This document shows positions 60,478 through 64,000 of a stretch of 64,000 nucleotides of DNA, piece by piece. The notes beneath the pieces are model-generated. The model was not told where the DNA came from. It made no database searches and was given only the letters and a program-made list of their open reading frames with translations. How positions within the stretch are numbered: position 1 is the first letter of the stretch; every line of letters starts with the position of its first letter. The stretch is from Solirubrum puertoriconensis (lineage in GTDB: Bacteria; Bacteroidota; Bacteroidia; Cytophagales; Hymenobacteraceae). The position numbers and the translations under genes were made by a program. Location of the stretch: the NCBI RefSeq assembly GCF_001483135.1, contig NZ_LNAL01000008.1, forward strand, positions 744,001-808,000. Reading direction: 5' to 3'.

Positions 60478-61128
60478 ATGAGCGACACTCCCGAACGGGT
60501 ACCTAAACTGAGCAAGGAGGAGAAAGACCGCCGATTCCAGGCCGAGCTGCTGCCCGTGCTGGATTCGCTGTACAACTTTGCCTACCGTCTCACCCTCGAC
60601 GAGGACGATGCCAACGACCTCGTGCAGGAGACTTATCTAAAGGCCTACCGCTTCTTCGAGTACTTTGAGCCGGGAACCAACGCAAAAGCGTGGCTGTTTC
60701 GCATCCTGAAAAATTCGTTCATCAACGACTTCCGGAAGAAGAGCAAGCAACCCGCCAAGGTCGACTACAGCGAGATTGAGGGTTACTACAACACGGAAGA
60801 AGTCGATGCCGAGGGCGACACAGGTTCTACCTCGCCCGATTTGCGCCAGCAGGCCACCCGGGATCTGATCGGCGATGAAGTAGCTAGCGCGTTGAACTCG
60901 CTGCCGGTGGATTTCCGCACCGTCATTATTCTCTGCGACCTAGAAGGGTTTACCTACGAGGAGATGGCCAAGGTGCTCGATATTCCGATCGGTACGGTCC
61001 GCTCGCGTCTGCACCGAGCCCGTAATTTCCTCAAAGACAAGCTCGAGCGCTACGCAAAAAAAATGGGCTACGGCAACGATTCTGAAGAAGCCGATGTTGC
61101 CGAAGCGTACGACGAAGATGAAGACTAA
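60478..61128 (+). CDS. RNA polymerase sigma factor, ECF family
   Basis: 216 residues. Region 2 is SLYNFAYRLTLDEDDANDLVQETYLKAYRFFEYFEPGTNAKAWLFRILKNSFINDFRKK and region 4 SLPVDFRTVIILCDLEGFTYEEMAKVLDIPIGTVRSRLHRARNFLKDKL. An acidic insertion lies between them (about 102-125) and the C-terminus is very acidic. It heads the unit sigma, zinc anti-sigma-like, gmk, nadD. This type is conserved and near-universal in Cytophagales-like bacteria, resembling the SigR/SigH redox-stress class paired with a Zn-binding anti-sigma. Confidence 0.92.
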   Translation: MSDTPERVPKLSKEEKDRRFQAELLPVLDSLYNFAYRLTLDEDDANDLVQETYLKAYRFFEYFEPGTNAKAWLFRILKNSFINDFRKKSKQPAKVDYSEIEGYYNTEEVDAEGDTGSTSPDLRQQATRDLIGDEVASALNSLPVDFRTVIILCDLEGFTYEEMAKVLDIPIGTVRSRLHRARNFLKDKLERYAKKMGYGNDSEEADVAEAYDEDED

Positions 61129-61170
61129 GTACATTTAACTTCCTCCCTCCACCACATTACCTTCCCCGTT

Positions 61171-61461
61171 ATGGCCACGAAGTCTACACCCAACCAACAA
61201 GGCGCGGCTGCTACCACTGCCGTCGGCGCCGACTGTGAGCGTGTGAATACCATTCTCGATCAAATCATCGTGGGCCAAGAGCCCAACGTGGAAGACGAGG
61301 AATACTTCGTTAACCATGCCGAAGATTGCTCTCCGTGCTTCGATAGCATTGACAAGCAGCGCATTTTCGTTGACTTCCTGAACCAGTACGTAGGCCGCAA
61401 AGGGGTGCCCACTGGTCTTTCTGATAACATTCTAGCGCGAGTGCAGTCCGAAAAGGTCTAA
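61171..61461 (+). CDS. Zinc anti-sigma-like protein (ZAS type)
   Basis: 96 residues. The sequence CERVNTILDQIIVGQEPNVEDEEYFVNHAEDCSPCFDSIDKQR holds Cys22 and the His49-X3-Cys53-X2-Cys56 signature of zinc-binding anti-sigma domains. In RsrA and ChrR such clusters release the sigma factor on oxidation or other stress. No membrane segment is present, so it should act in the cytoplasm. The gene begins 43 bases after the sigma factor gene. The protein is shorter than RsrA but similar to small Bacteroidota partners. Binding to the upstream sigma factor is inferred from position and motif. Confidence 0.8.
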   Translation: MATKSTPNQQGAAATTAVGADCERVNTILDQIIVGQEPNVEDEEYFVNHAEDCSPCFDSIDKQRIFVDFLNQYVGRKGVPTGLSDNILARVQSEKV

Positions 61462-61470
61462 TTTTGCCCC

Positions 61471-62055
61471 ATGCAGGGGAAGATTATCGCCTTTTCGGCG
61501 CCATCAGGCGCTGGTAAAACCACCATCGTCCATCGGCTCATGGAGCGTATTCCGGAGCTGAGCTTTTCTATCTCGGCGTGCACGCGCGACCGGCGCGGCC
61601 GCACCGAGCAGAACGGCAAGGACTACTATTTCATTACGGTTCAGGAGTTTCAGGAGAAAATCCGCCACGATGAGTTCGTGGAGTGGGAAGAAGTCTACGA
61701 AGGCTCTTACTACGGAACCCTGAAATCCGAAATCGAACGTATCTGGAGCGGCGGTAAGCACGCCATTCTCGATATCGACGTGAAAGGTGGCCTCAGTGTA
61801 AAGGAGTTTTACAAAGACCGCGCGTTGTGCATCTTCGTGAAGCCCCCATCATTGGAGGTACTAGAGCAGCGTTTGAAGGCGCGAGCTACCGATTCGGCTT
61901 CTAGCATTTCAGCCCGACTGTACAAGGCCAACTTCGAGCTTACGTTTGAAGATCGGTTTGATGCCGTTATCGTCAACGACGATTTGGACCAAGCCACCGC
62001 GCAGGCCGAAAAGCTCGTGCGTGACTTCATCACAGCCGAGTTGGCAATTGTCTGA
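61471..62055 (+). CDS. gmk: Guanylate kinase
   Basis: 194 residues. It phosphorylates GMP to GDP. The P-loop is APSGAGKTT with Lys16, followed by SISACTRDRRGRTEQNGKDYYFITVQEF, EWEEVYEGSYYGT for GMP, ILDIDVKGGLSVKE and SSISARLYKANFEL. Length and motifs are complete. It begins nine bases after the anti-sigma-like gene and its TGA stop overlaps the nadD ATG, so the four genes from 60478 to 62642 form one operon. Confidence 0.96.
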   Translation: MQGKIIAFSAPSGAGKTTIVHRLMERIPELSFSISACTRDRRGRTEQNGKDYYFITVQEFQEKIRHDEFVEWEEVYEGSYYGTLKSEIERIWSGGKHAILDIDVKGGLSVKEFYKDRALCIFVKPPSLEVLEQRLKARATDSASSISARLYKANFELTFEDRFDAVIVNDDLDQATAQAEKLVRDFITAELAIV

Positions 62056-62642
62056 TGAATACCCCGCGGCGTGTGGGGCTGCTTTTCGGCTCCTTCAATC
62101 CCATTCATACCGGACACCTGATTGTGGCTAACCACATGGCCACGCACACCGACCTTGATGCGGTGTGGCTGGTGGTGTCGCCGCAGAGCCCGTTTAAGGT
62201 GGGAGAGGAGTTGTTGCCCGAGCAGGAGCGCTTGGCTATGGTAAACCTAGCCATTACTGGCAACCACAAACTGCAAGCCTCGGATGTGGAGTTTGATATG
62301 CCCCGCCCGAGCTACACCATCGATACCCTCGACGAACTGCGTGCCCGCCATCCGGGTACGCAGTTCGTGCTTTTAATGGGCGGCGACAATTTGCCGGGGC
62401 TTCCTAGGTGGAAAGCGGCCGAGCGCCTGCTTAGCGAGATAAGTATTTACGTGTACCCAAGGCCCGGCGAAGTGCTCCCGAGCGAGTTGCCCAACAACGT
62501 ACGCATTGCAAGTGCTCCTTTGCTCGATATCTCGGCTACGTTCGTTCGCAACAGTGTGCGGGCAGGCAAATCGGTTCGCTACCTCGTGCCCGATGCTGTA
62601 TTACAGCGTATCAACGAAGCTGGTCATTGGCGCACCTCCTAG
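62055..62642 (+). CDS. nadD: Nicotinate-nucleotide adenylyltransferase
   Basis: 195 residues. It adenylates nicotinate mononucleotide in NAD synthesis. The nucleotidyltransferase motif GLLFGSFNPIHTGHL with His18 and His21 is at the start; VSPQSPFK, FVLLMGGDNLPGLPRWK and the C-terminal ISATFVRNSVRAG complete the family signature. It overlaps gmk by one base. The TAG stop is part of a CCTAGG copy that itself forms the base of the downstream terminator. Confidence 0.95.
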   Translation: MNTPRRVGLLFGSFNPIHTGHLIVANHMATHTDLDAVWLVVSPQSPFKVGEELLPEQERLAMVNLAITGNHKLQASDVEFDMPRPSYTIDTLDELRARHPGTQFVLLMGGDNLPGLPRWKAAERLLSEISIYVYPRPGEVLPSELPNNVRIASAPLLDISATFVRNSVRAGKSVRYLVPDAVLQRINEAGHWRTS

Positions 62643-62707
62643 GTGATGAAAACAGAAAGGCCCGGTTACATCTGTAACCGGGCCTTTCTGTTTTCATCAC
62701 CTAGGAG
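62636..62707. terminator. Long perfect hairpin, 35-bp arms, bounded by CCTAGG
   Basis: Arms 62636-62670 and 62673-62707 are exact complements around TC. Both ends hold CCTAGG, and the left arm contains the nadD stop codon. It separates convergent nadD and frr. Confidence 0.88.
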
Positions 62708-62708
62708 C

Positions 62709-63272
62709 TTAGATCGTCATGATCTCGGCTTCCTTCTTGCTCATCAAGTCGTCGATCTTTACGATGTAGCTATCGGTGTATTTCTGCACCTTGGCTTCAG
62801 CATCCTTAACGGCATCCTCCGAGGCGCCGTCTTTCAGCAGCTTACGCAACGACTCATTCACGTCTTTGCGGATACCGCGAATGCGGATTTTGCCGTTTTC
62901 AGCCTCATTTTTTACTTGCTTCACCAGGTCGCGGCGACGTTCCTCCGTCATGGGCGGCAGGTTCAGGCGTACCGAGTCAGCATCCATTACTGGGTTTAGG
63001 CCTAGGTCACTGTTTTTGATGGCCTTCGAAATTTCACCCAGCATGTTTTTTTCCCAGGGGCGGATAACCAGCGAGCGGGCATCGGGAGCCGAAACATTGG
63101 CTACCTGTGCTACCGGGGTGGGGGAGCCGTAGTAATCTACGCGCAACGAATCGAGCATGGTCGGGGTGGCTTTACCAGCCCGAATGCGCGACAACTCGGT
63201 GTTGGTGTGCTGCAGGGCTTTGCCCATCGACTCCTCGGCGTCGCTCAGGTACAGCTGAATTTCTTCGTCCAC
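62709..63272 (-). CDS. frr: Ribosome recycling factor
   Basis: 187 residues. It splits the post-termination ribosome together with EF-G. The three-helix-bundle motifs SMGKALQHTNTELSRIRAGKATPTMLDSLRVDYYGSPTPVAQVANVS, RSLVIRPWEKNMLGEISKAIKNSDLGLNPVMDADSVRLNLPPMTEERRRDLVKQVKNEAENGKIRIRGIRKD are all present, with the C-terminal helix complete. It follows pyrH on the minus strand, the conserved pyrH-frr order of bacteria. The stop lies right next to the CCTAGG-bounded terminator. Confidence 0.97.
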   Translation of the reverse strand: MDEEIQLYLSDAEESMGKALQHTNTELSRIRAGKATPTMLDSLRVDYYGSPTPVAQVANVSAPDARSLVIRPWEKNMLGEISKAIKNSDLGLNPVMDADSVRLNLPPMTEERRRDLVKQVKNEAENGKIRIRGIRKDVNESLRKLLKDGASEDAVKDAEAKVQKYTDSYIVKIDDLMSKKEAEIMTI

Positions 63273-63311
63273 TTCTGAAAAATTAAATGTTAAAAGTTGA
63301 GTGCTTAAATG

Positions 63312-63335
63312 GGGCGGCTACAAACGTAGCTGCCC
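63312..63335 (-). terminator. Hairpin between pyrH and frr
   Basis: GGGCGGCTAC (63312-63321) pairs with GTAGCTGCCC (63326-63335), ten pairs with one G.U, loop AAAC. No T-run follows on the minus strand, so it may be a weak attenuator or an mRNA processing or stabilising element in the pyrH-frr transcript. Confidence 0.4.
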
Positions 63336-63338
63336 TGT

Positions 63339-64000
63339 TCAGGCTTGCTCTGCTTGCGTACTAGAAGCTTGCTTTAAATCGGGTGCTAGGCTGGGCTCAA
63401 CGTCGGCATCGGGAGTTGGGGTGCCACTCATGGTCACCAGCGTGCCTACGGTTTCGCCTTGCACTAACTTAAGCAGGTTGCCCTCTTTGTTCATGTCGAA
63501 CACAATAATGGGCAAATTATTCTCCTTGCAGAGCGTGAAGGCCGTCATGTCCATCACGTTAAGGTTCTTCTCCATTACCTCATCGAAGGTAATCTGCGGG
63601 AAGCGGGTGGCCGATGGGTCTTTCTCTGGATCGGCGGTATAAATGCCGTCAACCCGAGTGCCCTTAAGCACCACATCCGCTTCTACCTCAATAGCCCGCA
63701 ACGATGCGGCCGAATCGGTGGTAAAGTAGGGCGAGCCAATGCCCGCGCCAAAAATTACCACGCGGCCTTTCTCGAGGTGGCGCAATGCTCGGCGGCGGAT
63801 ATAAGGTTCGCACACGCGCTGAATGGTAACTCCCGAAAGCAGACGCGTTGGAATGCCCAGCTTCTCTAGAGCGCTTTGCAGCGCCATCGAGTTGATAACG
63901 GTAGCCAGCATACCCATGTAGTCGCCCTGTACGCGGTCGAGGCCAAAAGCTTCGGCCTGTACGCCGCGAAAGATGTTGCCGCCGCCAATTACCACGGCTA
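63339..64000 (-). CDS. pyrH: UMP kinase, C-terminal part (gene runs off the window)
   Basis: About 220 residues are visible, lacking the first codons. UMP kinase phosphorylates UMP to UDP and is allosterically controlled. The visible part has [89 protein letters not shown] and [22 protein letters not shown], all characteristic of bacterial PyrH. After the usual end the protein carries an extra tail of about 30 polar residues ([13 protein letters not shown]...), which most PyrH proteins lack. It leads into frr on the same strand. Confidence 0.95.
   Translation of the reverse strand, partial: AVVIGGGNIFRGVQAEAFGLDRVQGDYMGMLATVINSMALQSALEKLGIPTRLLSGVTIQRVCEPYIRRRALRHLEKGRVVIFGAGIGSPYFTTDSAASLRAIEVEADVVLKGTRVDGIYTADPEKDPSATRFPQITFDEVMEKNLNVMDMTAFTLCKENNLPIIVFDMNKEGNLLKLVQGETVGTLVTMSGTPTPDADVEPSLAPDLKQASSTQAEQA

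Overview
The window looks like a chromosome segment from a GC-rich Bacteroidota, most likely a Hymenobacter-like member of the Cytophagales. The signs are -7 promoter boxes of the Bacteroidota type (TAnnTTTG), few Shine-Dalgarno sequences, TonB-dependent receptors with carboxypeptidase-regulatory domains, BtuG-type and other small lipoproteins, PA2169-type and DUF421 proteins, and the rpsU/xerC/hpf and pyrH/frr neighbourhoods. The genus is an inference from gene content only. No insertion sequence, prophage, CRISPR array or rRNA gene was seen.

Layout. 1-9.4 kb: a partial PQQ-type sugar dehydrogenase, an amidase, an HD hydrolase, an exported S9 peptidase, an outer-membrane protein, a PAP2 phosphatase and metK. 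9.4-12.3 kb: hpf, xerC, rpsU and an acyl-CoA dehydrogenase, all on the minus strand. 12.5-20.2 kb: an exopolysaccharide export and regulation cluster (Wza lipoprotein, Wzc tyrosine autokinase, CpsB-type PHP phosphatase), then an SDR, a TPR protein and a phosphosulfolactate synthase. 20.3-25.8 kb: an acetyltransferase, an esterase, a second PQQ-type dehydrogenase, a cobalamin riboswitch in front of a thioesterase, a DedA protein and aroE. 25.9-34 kb: a large TonB-dependent receptor, an ABC exporter, a LytS/LytTR two-component pair and wrbA. 33.8-40 kb: an ECF sigma factor overlapping a gene for a predicted envelope-spanning anti-sigma-like protein, then uvrB, DUF421, ppa and a small secreted protein. 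40-48 kb: a PA2169 protein, tRNA-Gly(CCC), an acetyltransferase, a hydrolase lipoprotein, a B12-binding-type radical SAM protein, a beta-helix-like protein and an HMA-AraC regulator. 48-51.6 kb: a vitamin B12 uptake locus (riboswitch, btuB, btuG-like). 51.6-57.2 kb: a 3-methyladenine DNA glycosylase, a THUMP-like methyltransferase, ahcY and hypotheticals. 57.3-60.4 kb: three overlapping or closely spaced LPS/glycan genes (GT2, GT9, O-antigen ligase). 60.5-64 kb: an ECF sigma factor, a zinc anti-sigma-like protein, gmk, nadD, frr and a partial pyrH.

The most striking signal is not a gene. The palindrome CCTAGG occurs roughly 95-100 times by eye, against about 16 expected from uniform base composition, even though CTAG is usually one of the rarest tetranucleotides in bacteria. 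It lies in intergenic spacers, in coding DNA (mostly as a Leu-Gly CTA-GGN pair), at the base or apex of very long near-perfect terminator hairpins, and at matching places in both cobalamin riboswitches. It resembles the HIP1 phenomenon of cyanobacteria. Other points worth a second look are the riboswitch whose natural target seems to be missing, candidate leaderless promoters, the sigma/envelope-spanning protein pair, and a radical SAM protein with CX4CX2C spacing.
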